A stretch of 64,000 nt of DNA, taken from positions 8,928,001 to 8,992,000 of the forward strand of contig NZ_JACHMO010000001.1 of the NCBI RefSeq assembly GCF_014205015.1, given 5' to 3'. Below the pieces are notes generated by a model. The model saw only the letters and a list, made by a program, of their open reading frames with translations, did no database searches and was not told the origin of the DNA. Shown here one piece after another: positions 18,841-26,043 of this stretch. Position 1 is the first letter of the stretch. Each line of letters begins with the position of its first letter. The DNA is from Saccharothrix ecbatanensis. Lineage in GTDB: Bacteria; Actinomycetota; Actinomycetes; Mycobacteriales; Pseudonocardiaceae. A program made the translations under genes and the position numbers.

Positions 18841-18847
18841 CGACCGC

Positions 18848-19573
18848 ATGTTCGACAGGAAACCGGAAACCACGACCGCCCGACTTAAAGCCCTCGTCTC
18901 CCAGGAGCAGGGCAAGCACCGTGCCTCGGACGCCGAGACGCTGGTCTTCGTCTCGTCGGACGGCGGCTCGGACCCACCCGGCCCGCTCCGCCGCCTGCTG
19001 CACCGCTGGCTGCCCGAGCCCGCTCTCCCACGCCGTCGCAGAGTCCTGCTGGCGGGCGTCATGGCGGGCGTGGCGCTGGCGGTCGCGCTGGCCCTGTGGT
19101 GGCAGCGCCCGGTGTCGGAGAGCCCACCGGACCTCCCGGTGGCCGAGGCTGCTGCCGTCAGCCGCGTCGAGGAGCTGCTGGTCGTCAACGTGGTGGGCCT
19201 GGTGTCCACACCCGGCCTGGTGACCGTGCCCAGCGGCGCCAGGGTGGCGGACGCGCTCCAAGCGGCGGGCGGCGCCAACCCCGGAGCCGACCTGACCGCG
19301 CTCAACCTCGCCCGCAAGGTGGCCGACGGCGAGCAGATCGCCGTGGGCATCCCCGCACCGCAGCCCGCCGGTGCCGAAACCACGCCGCTGAGCCTGAACA
19401 CCGCGACCAAGGAGCAACTCGACACCTTGCCGGGCGTGGGTCCGGTGACGGCACAGCGAATCGTCGACCGACGGCAGAAGCGCGGCCCGTTCACCGCCCT
19501 GGAACAGCTCGGTGAGATCGAGGGGATCGGCGACGCGAAGCTCGCCAGGCTGCGCGACCTGGTCCGCCTCTGA
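18848..19573 (+). CDS. comEA: ComEA-type DNA-binding protein
   Basis: 241 residues. One membrane helix (about 61-80, VLLAGVMAGVALAVALALWW) with a basic stop on the cytoplasmic side, then an external SLBB-like domain (about 110-165, VVNVVGLVSTPGLVTVPSGARV) and a helix-hairpin-helix DNA-binding domain (about 178-240, NTATKEQLDTLPGVGPVTAQRI). In competent bacteria it hands DNA to ComEC. Natural transformation in this genus is unproven. ATG 18848 by the -10 box. Confidence 0.92.
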   Translation: MFDRKPETTTARLKALVSQEQGKHRASDAETLVFVSSDGGSDPPGPLRRLLHRWLPEPALPRRRRVLLAGVMAGVALAVALALWWQRPVSESPPDLPVAEAAAVSRVEELLVVNVVGLVSTPGLVTVPSGARVADALQAAGGANPGADLTALNLARKVADGEQIAVGIPAPQPAGAETTPLSLNTATKEQLDTLPGVGPVTAQRIVDRRQKRGPFTALEQLGEIEGIGDAKLARLRDLVRL

Positions 19574-19979
19574 CCCCGTCCCCTCCAGCGCCCCGACACA
19601 CCATTCGGAGAACCATCATGCGTCCCACCCATGGCTGCTCACGGCAACCGCAGTGCCCGCGAGCATCGTCCACTCGGAACAGCGGCATCCCGCCGATCCC
19701 TTGCCCCCGAACCGAAATCCCCGACCACATCCTGGCCGCCGCGCCCGCACCGACGACCGGACCTCGCCGCACTCCCGGTGCCCGCCGAGCCGGTGATCCA
19801 TTCCAGGACCAGCGCACCGAACTCCCAGACCAGCGCACTGGACGTGACCACGCACGTGACCGCCGCCGCCTTCGACACCTCCTCCACCGCGTCCGCCGCC
19901 TCTTCCTCGTCCGCCACGTGGTCCGGGCTGCGGGGCGTCTGCACCTCCTGAGCCTGCCCAGGTTCCGGTGGGTGGGGTC
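19574..19979. other. 406-bp spacer between comEA and comEC, no confident gene
   Basis: Codon bias is partly coding-like on both strands. The best candidate is a minus-strand frame at 19639-19944 (GTG start, about 101 residues) whose first 60 codons have strongly GC-rich third positions and contain a hydrophobic stretch (SALVWEFGALVLEWITG). The remainder loses the bias, and AGGAG directly abuts the GTG, which is too close. I cannot support a gene here. Confidence 0.4.
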
Positions 19980-22811
19980 ATGAGCCCTCGCGCGCACCTC
20001 GTCCCGGCCGCACTGGCGGTGTGGGCTACGGCGCTCGCGGGCCTGCTCTGGACGTGGTGGGCGGCGCTCGCGGTCGGCCTGACCGCCGCGGTTCTCGGTG
20101 GCCTGGCACTGCGCTCCTGGCGTCCGGCCGCTGTAGCGGTGGCCGTCGCGAGTCCCGTGGCGGCATTGTGGATCGGTGCCCAGGTCCACGGGGCGGCGCA
20201 CCACCCGCTCCGAGCCGCTGCGGAGCGCGGCACCACCGCCACTGTCCACTTCGAACTGGACGATCGGCCGCGTGGCTTGCGTACCAGTGGTTTCGGCTCA
20301 CGTGCGAGCGGGGTCGACCTCGTGGTGGTTCGTGCGACGGTCGAGGGTGGTGGTCGGATCGCGGTGCTCGCACCGGCGGCCCGGTGGCGGGATTTGCTGC
20401 CAGGCCAACGGGTCACCGCCCGCGGCACGCTCGCGCCGCCACAGGGTGGTGAGCTGACGGTCGCGGTGCTGCGGGTCCGCGGACCGCCGCGGGACGTGAC
20501 GGAAGCGCCGGTGTGGCAACGGATCGCCGAGGACCTGCGTGCCGGGTTGCGGGGCGCGAGCACCGCGCTCGACCCCGAACCGGCCGGGCTGCTGCCCGCG
20601 CTCGTGGTCGGCGACACCTCGAAGCTCTCGCCGAGGGTGGTGGAGGAGTTCCGCACGGCGGGTCTCGCTCACGTGCTCGTCGTCAGCGGGGCGAACCTTG
20701 CCATCCTCTGCGGCGCGGTGCTGTTGCTGCTGAGGTTGTTCCGGGTCGGGCCGCGAGGGTGCGCGGTGGCTGCGATGGCCGCGTTGGTCGGGTTCGTGGT
20801 GTTGGCCGGGCCGGAGCCGAGTGTGCTGCGTGCCGCCGTGATGGGTGCGGTGGCGTTGCTGGCGCTGGTGTTGGGTCGGGAGCGGTCGGCGTTGCCTGCG
20901 CTCGCGGCGGCGGTGGTGGTCCTGGTCCTGTACGACCCGGAGCTGGCCACCCAGCCGGGGTTCGGGCTGTCGGTGGTGGCGACGGCTGCGTTGGTGCTGC
21001 TCGCGCCGAGGTGGGCCGCCGCCATGAAGGACCGCGGTGTCCCGGTGGGGTTCGCGGAGGCGTTGGCGGTGCCCTTGGCCGCGAACCTGGCGACCGCGCC
21101 ACTGGTCGCCGGGATCTCCGGCCAGGTGAGCCTGGTGGCGGTGCTGGCGAACCTGCTGGTCGCGCCGGTGGTGGCGCCGGCGACGGTGCTCGGCGTGCTG
21201 GCCGCGGTGCTGGCTCAGGTGTACGAGCCGGCGGCACGGCTGGCCGTCGAGGTGGCCGGTCCGGCGGCGAGCTGGCTGATCACCGTCGGGCGGCACGCGT
21301 CGGCGGTGCCCGGTGCGGCGGTCGGGTGGCCGAGCGGGTGGGCCGGTGGGGCGTTGCTGGCCGGGGTGCTGGTGCTCGGCTACGCGGTCACCAGGCTGCG
21401 TCGGATCCGGACGGTGGTTGTGGCGGTCGCGGTCGGCGCGGTGGTGGTGGTCGTGCCGGTGAGCGTGATCTCGCCGGGTTGGCCGGCGTCCGGCTGGTCG
21501 GTGGTGGCGTGCGACGTCGGACAGGGCGACGCGGTGGTCCTCGCCACCGCCGAGCGCGACCGGGCGGTGCTGGTCGATACAGGGCCGGACCCGGTGCCGG
21601 TGCTGTCCTGCCTGCGGCGGCTCGGGGTGCGGCGCATCCCGTTGGTGGTGCTCAGCCACCTGCACGCCGATCACGTCGGCGGGTTGGCGGCGGTGTTGGC
21701 GGATCGAGGAGTGGGTGCGGTGGCGGTCGGGCCGTCGCGGCAGCCGGAGTGGGCTTGGGAGGAGGTGCGGGAACGGGCGCGGACGGCGGGGGTCCGCGTG
21801 GTCGAGCTGGACGCCGGGCAGCGGTTGAGCTGGCCGGGCCTGGACCTCGACGTGCTGGGTCCGCGCACGGATCCGGCGGACGGGACGAAGACGAACACGG
21901 CGGTCAACGACGCGTCGCTGGTCCTGCGGGCCTCCACCGCGGCCGGGCGGGTGCTGTTGACCGGGGACATCGAGTTGGCCGGGCAGGCGGACCTGCTCGG
22001 CGGGCACGTCGACTTGCGAGCCGACGTGTTGAAGGTGCCGCATCACGGATCGAGGTACTCGTCACCGGCGTTCCTCACCGCGGTCCGGCCGCGGATCGCC
22101 TTGGTGAGCGTCGGCGCGGGCAACCGCTACGGCCACCCCAGCGGGGTGCTGGTCGACGCGTTGACGAGGCACGGCGCGCTGGTGTTGCGCACAGATCGCG
22201 ACGGCGACACCGCCGTCCTGGCCGGCCCGCACGGGCCACGGGTCGCCCGCAGGGGTGGCGACCCATCCGATCACGGACAAGGGGAGAACGATGAGGAACA
22301 ACGACGTCTGGATCCGACTGCACTCGGGCTGGGTGCGGCAGGGCGGCAACCGGGCGGTGGCCTGGGCGCTGTGGCAGCCCGGCTACACCGCCGAACCGTG
22401 GCCACGAGACGAACTGCGGCCGGCCTTCACGTATTACGTGTGCGAGGACCTGCGTGGTGGCGACCGGGGCATCGTGGCCCGGGCCACCGTCACCGGCGTC
22501 ATCCGGATGGCACAGGTGCCCGCCGCCGACACCGCCTACCGGCTGATCTCCGACGCCCTGTTCGACGCCGACCTCGCCATACCGCCGGAGGAATGGCACG
22601 CCGAGCGCTACAACCAGGAGAAGGCGAAACGCCCGTGGCCCCAGATGCTGACCGCTTGGCGGGTCGTCACCGAACAAGTCGGACCGCACGTCCTGCCGGA
22701 GCTGGCCGCGTTCCCTCGAACCGGCTGGCTGCGCTCCTCCAGGATCGCGCTGTGACCGCGGATCGCCCTGTGACCGCGGCACCGCCGGACTTACCGGGGC
22801 CGGGTCGATGA
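19980..22811 (+). CDS. comEC: ComEC/Rec2 DNA channel protein with read-through C-terminus
   Basis: Inner-membrane DNA translocation channel of the competence machinery. Hydrophobic N-terminal segments, the competence domain (LLPALVVGDTSKLS and LVVSGANLAI, about residues 200-240), many membrane helices to about residue 495, then a metallo-beta-lactamase domain with SHLHADHVGG and VPHHGSRYSS. The normal end should be near nt 22255-22295, after RTDRDGDTAVLAG. Instead the frame stays open to 22811 and gives about 175 further residues rich in Arg, Gly and Pro, which look like the out-of-frame image of the following gene. The literal length is 943 residues; the expected one is about 760-770. ATG 19980 is chosen; a GTG at 19968 is possible. 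Confidence 0.85.
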   Translation: MSPRAHLVPAALAVWATALAGLLWTWWAALAVGLTAAVLGGLALRSWRPAAVAVAVASPVAALWIGAQVHGAAHHPLRAAAERGTTATVHFELDDRPRGLRTSGFGSRASGVDLVVVRATVEGGGRIAVLAPAARWRDLLPGQRVTARGTLAPPQGGELTVAVLRVRGPPRDVTEAPVWQRIAEDLRAGLRGASTALDPEPAGLLPALVVGDTSKLSPRVVEEFRTAGLAHVLVVSGANLAILCGAVLLLLRLFRVGPRGCAVAAMAALVGFVVLAGPEPSVLRAAVMGAVALLALVLGRERSALPALAAAVVVLVLYDPELATQPGFGLSVVATAALVLLAPRWAAAMKDRGVPVGFAEALAVPLAANLATAPLVAGISGQVSLVAVLANLLVAPVVAPATVLGVLAAVLAQVYEPAARLAVEVAGPAASWLITVGRHASAVPGAAVGWPSGWAGGALLAGVLVLGYAVTRLRRIRTVVVAVAVGAVVVVVPVSVISPGWPASGWSVVACDVGQGDAVVLATAERDRAVLVDTGPDPVPVLSCLRRLGVRRIPLVVLSHLHADHVGGLAAVLADRGVGAVAVGPSRQPEWAWEEVRERARTAGVRVVELDAGQRLSWPGLDLDVLGPRTDPADGTKTNTAVNDASLVLRASTAAGRVLLTGDIELAGQADLLGGHVDLRADVLKVPHHGSRYSSPAFLTAVRPRIALVSVGAGNRYGHPSGVLVDALTRHGALVLRTDRDGDTAVLAGPHGPRVARRGGDPSDHGQGENDEEQRRLDPTALGLGAAGRQPGGGLGAVAARLHRRTVATRRTAAGLHVLRVRGPAWWRPGHRGPGHRHRRHPDGTGARRRHRLPADLRRPVRRRPRHTAGGMARRALQPGEGETPVAPDADRLAGRHRTSRTARPAGAGRVPSNRLAALLQDRAVTADRPVTAAPPDLPGPGR
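22291..22755 (+). CDS. Conserved hypothetical protein, possibly PUA/EVE-like
   Basis: 154 residues, not firmly recognised. It has normal amino-acid composition and GC-rich third positions, so this frame, not comEC, is the coding one here. Start ATG 22291 with AAGGGGAG five bases upstream. It begins MRNNDVWIRLHSGWV and has GIVARATVTG in the middle, which weakly recalls PUA-superfamily EVE/ASCH domains (modified-base or RNA binding); that is a guess. It lies fully inside the open comEC frame. Its stop is part of an 18-bp tandem duplication. Confidence 0.7.
   Translation: MRNNDVWIRLHSGWVRQGGNRAVAWALWQPGYTAEPWPRDELRPAFTYYVCEDLRGGDRGIVARATVTGVIRMAQVPAADTAYRLISDALFDADLAIPPEEWHAERYNQEKAKRPWPQMLTAWRVVTEQVGPHVLPELAAFPRTGWLRSSRIAL
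22744..22779 (+). repeat. Two 18-bp tandem copies spanning a stop codon
   Basis: ATCGCGCTGTGACCGCGG (22744-22761) and ATCGCCCTGTGACCGCGG (22762-22779), one mismatch. The TGA in copy 1 is the stop of the preceding gene; copy 2 repeats it in frame. Confidence 0.8.
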
Positions 22812-22823
22812 CCAGGCCCCGGT
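22793..22823. terminator. Bidirectional terminator between comEC unit and thrC
   Basis: ACCGGGGCC (22793-22801) pairs with GGCCCCGGT (22815-22823), 13-nt loop, between two convergent transcripts. Confidence 0.6.
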
Positions 22824-22859
22824 CTGCCGAGCGCAGTGCCGGCCGCGTTGCTGCCGGGC

Positions 22860-24122
22860 TCAGTCCTGGAGTGCCTTCAGCACGGCCTCCGCCGACGGCG
22901 GGACGTTGGCCCTCGGGCCGACCCGGTCGCCGAGGGCGTCCAGCGTCTTGAGGCCGTCACCGGTGATCAGCAGGACGGTCTCGCCGTCCGGGTCGAGTTG
23001 GCCGGTCTCGATGAGCTTCTTCGCGGTCGCCACGGTGACGCCGCCGGCGGTCTCCGCGAAGATGCCCTCGGTCTTGGCCAGCAGGCGGATGCCCTCGACG
23101 ACCTCTTCGTCGGTGACGTCCTCGATCGCGCCGTTGGTGCGGCGGACGGCGTCCAGCACGTAGGGGCCGTCGGCCGGCGCGCCGATCGCCAGCGACCGGG
23201 CGATGGTGTCCGGGCGGACCGGGGTGACCACGTCGAGGCCGGACTTGAAAGCGGCCGAGACGGGGGAGCAGCCGGTCGCCTGGGCGCCGAACACCCGGTA
23301 CGGGGTCTCCTCGACCAGGCCGAGGCTGCCGAACTCGCGGAACGCCTTGTCGACCTTGGTCAGCTGGGAGCCGGACGCGATGGGCACCACGATCTGGTCG
23401 GGCAGCCGCCAGCCGAGCTGTTCGGCGACCTCGTAGCCCAGCGTCTTGGAGCCCTCGGCGTAGTAGGGCCGGACGTTGACGTTGACGAACGCCCAGTCCT
23501 CGTGCTCGGCGGCCAGTTCCTGGGCCAGCCGGTTCACGTCGTCGTAGTTGCCGTCGACGGTGATCAGGTCGCCGCCGTAGACGGCCGTCATCAGGATCTT
23601 CGCCCGCTCCAGAGAGGAGGGCACCAGGACCACCGACTGCCAGCCGGCACGGGCCGCCGCGGCGGCGACGGCGTTGGCCAGGTTGCCGGTGGACGGGCAG
23701 GCCAGCACCTTGAAGCCGAGTTCGCGGGCGGCGGCGAGGGCTACGCCGACGACGCGGTCCTTGAACGAGTGGGTCGGGTTGCCGGTGTCGTCCTTCACCC
23801 ACACCTTGCGCACACCGAGGGCCTTGGCGAGGCGGTCGGCCTCGACCAGGCGGGTGCCGCCGGGGTCGGTGTTGGGGTGTGACCGCACGTCGGACGGCAC
23901 GGGCAGCAGGCCGCGGTACCGCCAGATCGAGCGGGGGCCGGCTTCGATGTCCTCACGACGGACCCGGCCGAAGTCGTAGGCCACTTCCAGCGGCCCGAAA
24001 CACTCCATACAGGCGTACTCGGGGGCGAGCGGCGTCTCGTGCCCGCATTCACGGCACGACAGTGCCCGAGCCGGACCGAGGTCGAAGGAGGTGGTGGCCG
24101 AAGGCACACTCACAGCAGTCAT
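22860..24122 (-). CDS. thrC: Threonine synthase
   Basis: PLP enzyme converting O-phosphohomoserine to threonine, 420 residues. PLP Lys121 is in PTHSFKDRVV; the phosphate loop CPSTGNLA and the serine-rich ASGSQLTK are present. The N-terminal CREC...CMEC block is typical of this class. ATG 24122 lies ten bases after AGGAG; an ATG at 24140 sits inside the riboswitch and is rejected. Expression is probably controlled by the SAM-I riboswitch in its leader. Confidence 0.95.
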   Translation of the reverse strand: MTAVSVPSATTSFDLGPARALSCRECGHETPLAPEYACMECFGPLEVAYDFGRVRREDIEAGPRSIWRYRGLLPVPSDVRSHPNTDPGGTRLVEADRLAKALGVRKVWVKDDTGNPTHSFKDRVVGVALAAARELGFKVLACPSTGNLANAVAAAAARAGWQSVVLVPSSLERAKILMTAVYGGDLITVDGNYDDVNRLAQELAAEHEDWAFVNVNVRPYYAEGSKTLGYEVAEQLGWRLPDQIVVPIASGSQLTKVDKAFREFGSLGLVEETPYRVFGAQATGCSPVSAAFKSGLDVVTPVRPDTIARSLAIGAPADGPYVLDAVRRTNGAIEDVTDEEVVEGIRLLAKTEGIFAETAGGVTVATAKKLIETGQLDPDGETVLLITGDGLKTLDALGDRVGPRANVPPSAEAVLKALQD

Positions 24123-24134
24123 CGCGAGGTATCT

Positions 24135-24260
24135 CCTCATCTTTCCCGCGTCGCGGGTCGGAATTGGCACCGTGATTGCCGGCGCGCGCTGTGAAGCGCA
24201 CGCTGAACAACGGGTTGCCGGGGCTTCTTCGGGCCGATCCCTCTGCCCCTCTGGATGAGC
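24135..24260 (-). promoter_or_regulatory. SAM-I (S-box) riboswitch in the thrC leader
   Basis: Read on the minus strand, the leader matches the S-box plan closely. P1 is CTCATC (24254-24259) pairing GATGAG (24136-24141). The kink-turn/P2 region reads AGAGGGATCGGCCCGAAGAA then GCCCCGGCAACC. P3 is GC-rich. The core strand GGTGCCAATTCC follows, then P4 CCCGC/GCGGG and AAAGATGAG closing P1. The last bases of P1 run into the AGGAG ribosome site, so SAM binding should mask translation of thrC. Confidence 0.92.
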
Positions 24261-24356
24261 GGTATTCAGTTGTGGCTTCAAACTACGGCACGATCCCGAC
24301 CCTCAGCCAGACACGTCCACCATCCGGACGCCCGTGGCGCGTGGGAGGATCGCGCC

Positions 24357-25337
24357 GTGAGTTCGCCCGCTGACACGCCCGACGCTGTGCACCTGATCGT
24401 CGGCGAGGAGGAGTTGCTGGTCGAGCGCGCTGTGCGCGGCGCGTTGGACGCCGCACGCGAAGCCGACTCGCAGGCCGACCTGACCCGCGTCCGCGTGACC
24501 GATCTCACCGTGCCTGAGCTGGCCGAACTGGTGAGCCCGTCACTGTTCGCCGAAGGCCGGGTGATCGCGCTGGAGGCGGCGCAGGAAATCGGCAAGGAGA
24601 TCGCCGACGCGGTGGTCGCCTACGCCAAGGCGCCGGCGGACGGCGTGACGGTGGTCGTCATCCACACCGGCGGCGGGCGCAGCAAGGTGGCCAAGGACCT
24701 GCCCGCGGCGCTGCGCAAGGCCGGTGCCAGGGTGACCGAGTGCCCCAAGATCACCAAGGCCGCGGACCGCGAGGCGTTCGTGCGCCACGAGATCCGGTCG
24801 GCGGGTGGCAAGGCCGATCCGGAGGCCGTGGCGGTGCTGATCGAGGCGGTCGGGTCGGACCTGCGCGAGCTGGCGGCGGCGTCGTCGCAGCTCGTCGCCG
24901 ACACCGGCGGCAAGGTCGACGCCGAGGCGGTCCGCCGCTACCACCGCGGCCGGGCCGAGGTGACGGGGTTCGCGGTCGCGGAGAAGGCCGTGATGGGTGA
25001 CCGGGCCGGTGCGCTGGAGGCACTGCGGTGGGCGATGCAGCTCGGCGTGCCGCACGTGCTGGTCGCCGACGCGCTGGCCGACGCGGTGCGCACGGTCGCG
25101 CGGGTGTCCGCGGTGGGCCGGGGTGACCCGTTCAAGCTGGCGGGCGAGCTCGGCATGCCGCCGTGGAAGGTGAAGAAGGCCCAGGGCCAGTCGCGTGGCT
25201 GGGACGACCCGGGGCTCGCGGCGGCGATGACGGTCGTCGCCGATCTGAACGCCGATGTGAAGGGTGTCGCGGCCGATTCCGGCTATGCCCTGGAGCGCGC
25301 GGTGTTGAAGATCGTCGCCGCGCACGGCAAGCGCTAG
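24357..25337 (+). CDS. holA: DNA polymerase III subunit delta
   Basis: Clamp-loader subunit that opens the sliding clamp, 326 residues. Family features: DAVHLIVGEEELLVERAV at the N-terminus, a divergent AAA+ fold without Walker A, and the C-terminal collar with MPPWKVKKAQGQSRGW. GTG start 24357 with GGGAGG about eight bases upstream. Divergent from thrC. The 3' end is duplicated together with its stop codon (see repeat). Confidence 0.93.
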   Translation: MSSPADTPDAVHLIVGEEELLVERAVRGALDAAREADSQADLTRVRVTDLTVPELAELVSPSLFAEGRVIALEAAQEIGKEIADAVVAYAKAPADGVTVVVIHTGGGRSKVAKDLPAALRKAGARVTECPKITKAADREAFVRHEIRSAGGKADPEAVAVLIEAVGSDLRELAAASSQLVADTGGKVDAEAVRRYHRGRAEVTGFAVAEKAVMGDRAGALEALRWAMQLGVPHVLVADALADAVRTVARVSAVGRGDPFKLAGELGMPPWKVKKAQGQSRGWDDPGLAAAMTVVADLNADVKGVAADSGYALERAVLKIVAAHGKR

Positions 25338-25430
25338 CAAGGACGCACGCTGGGTGCTGGTAACCGCGCAGGGGAAGCGCTAGCAACGGCGCGCGCTGGG
25401 CGCGGGCTACGGCGCACGCTAGGCGCTGGC
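25329..25430 (+). repeat. Imperfect 46-bp tandem duplication at the holA stop
   Basis: AAGCGCTAGCAAGGACGC (start of a 32-bp block at 25329) recurs as AAGCGCTAGCAACGGCGC at 25375, period 46; a third partial copy begins near 25409. The first copy contains the TAG stop of holA. Confidence 0.7.
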
Positions 25431-25482
25431 CACGGTGCACGCGAGGTGCCGCAACAACGTCGGCAACAACACAGACAACGCA

Positions 25483-25519
25483 GAAGCGCCGCCCACCACG
25501 TGCGGGGGAGCGGCGCTTC
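25483..25519. terminator. Terminator of rpsT (bidirectional)
   Basis: GAAGCGCCGC (25483-25492) and GCGGCGCTTC (25510-25519), 17-nt loop. On the minus strand it is followed by a T-rich stretch and lies 20 bases after the rpsT stop. Confidence 0.75.
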
Positions 25520-25538
25520 TGGGTGAAGAAGAACCAGA

Positions 25539-25799
25539 TCAGATCTGGTTGGCGCGACGGGCGAGCGCCGACTTCTTGTTGGCGGCCTGGTTGGCGTGGA
25601 TGACGCCCTTGGAGACGGCCTTGTCGAGCTTGCGGGAAGCCTCCTGCACCAGCGCGGTGGCCTTCTCCTTGTCACCGGCCTCGGCGGCCTCACGGAACTT
25701 GCGGATCGCGGTCTTGAGCGACGACTTGACGGCCTTGTTGCGCAGGCGCGCCTTCTCGTTGGTCTTGATCCGCTTCAGCTGGGACTTGATGTTCGCCAC
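25539..25799 (-). CDS. rpsT: 30S ribosomal protein S20
   Basis: 86-residue primary 16S rRNA-binding protein. The opening [25 protein letters not shown] and the C-terminal [15 protein letters not shown] are diagnostic. GTG start 25799 with AAAGGTGG upstream; the frame opens further upstream, but the conserved N-terminus fixes the start. Monocistronic. The transcript has a leader of about 106 nt with a stable hairpin. Confidence 0.97.
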   Translation of the reverse strand: MANIKSQLKRIKTNEKARLRNKAVKSSLKTAIRKFREAAEAGDKEKATALVQEASRKLDKAVSKGVIHANQAANKKSALARRANQI

Positions 25800-25852
25800 G
25801 CGAAAGCCACCTTTTCCTCGGTCTCGGAGTCGTACCGCGCTTGTCACCGGCT

Positions 25853-25917
25853 CCGCCCCACGAAGGGGCGGTTTTCCTCCACAGCGGAATGCCGCGCGGG
25901 TACGGCCGAGAAGGATA
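25853..25917 (-). promoter_or_regulatory. rpsT promoter and 5' leader hairpin
   Basis: TATCCT (complement of 25912-25917) is a likely -10 box. The leader then contains CCGCCCC/GGGGCGG (25853-25871) with a 5-nt loop. S20 autoregulates in other bacteria, so this may be a feedback element, but no known motif is recognised. Confidence 0.45.
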
Positions 25918-25926
25918 TCAGGGCAG

Positions 25927-26043
25927 CTCACCGCACGGTGAACCGAGCCCTCTCACCGCACCGTGAACCGACACTGTGAACAGAGACCGGAGCCGAGCCG
26001 AGCCTCACCGCACCGTGGGCCGGGCCTCACCGCACCGTGAACC
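25927..26043. repeat. Four copies of an 18-bp element at the 3' end of the beta-glucosidase gene
   Basis: CTCACCGCACCGTGAACC at 25952 and 26026, with one- and two-base variants at 25927 and 26004. The copy at 26026 encodes the C-terminal FTVR and stop of the glucosidase; three copies lie beyond the stop. Confidence 0.85.
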
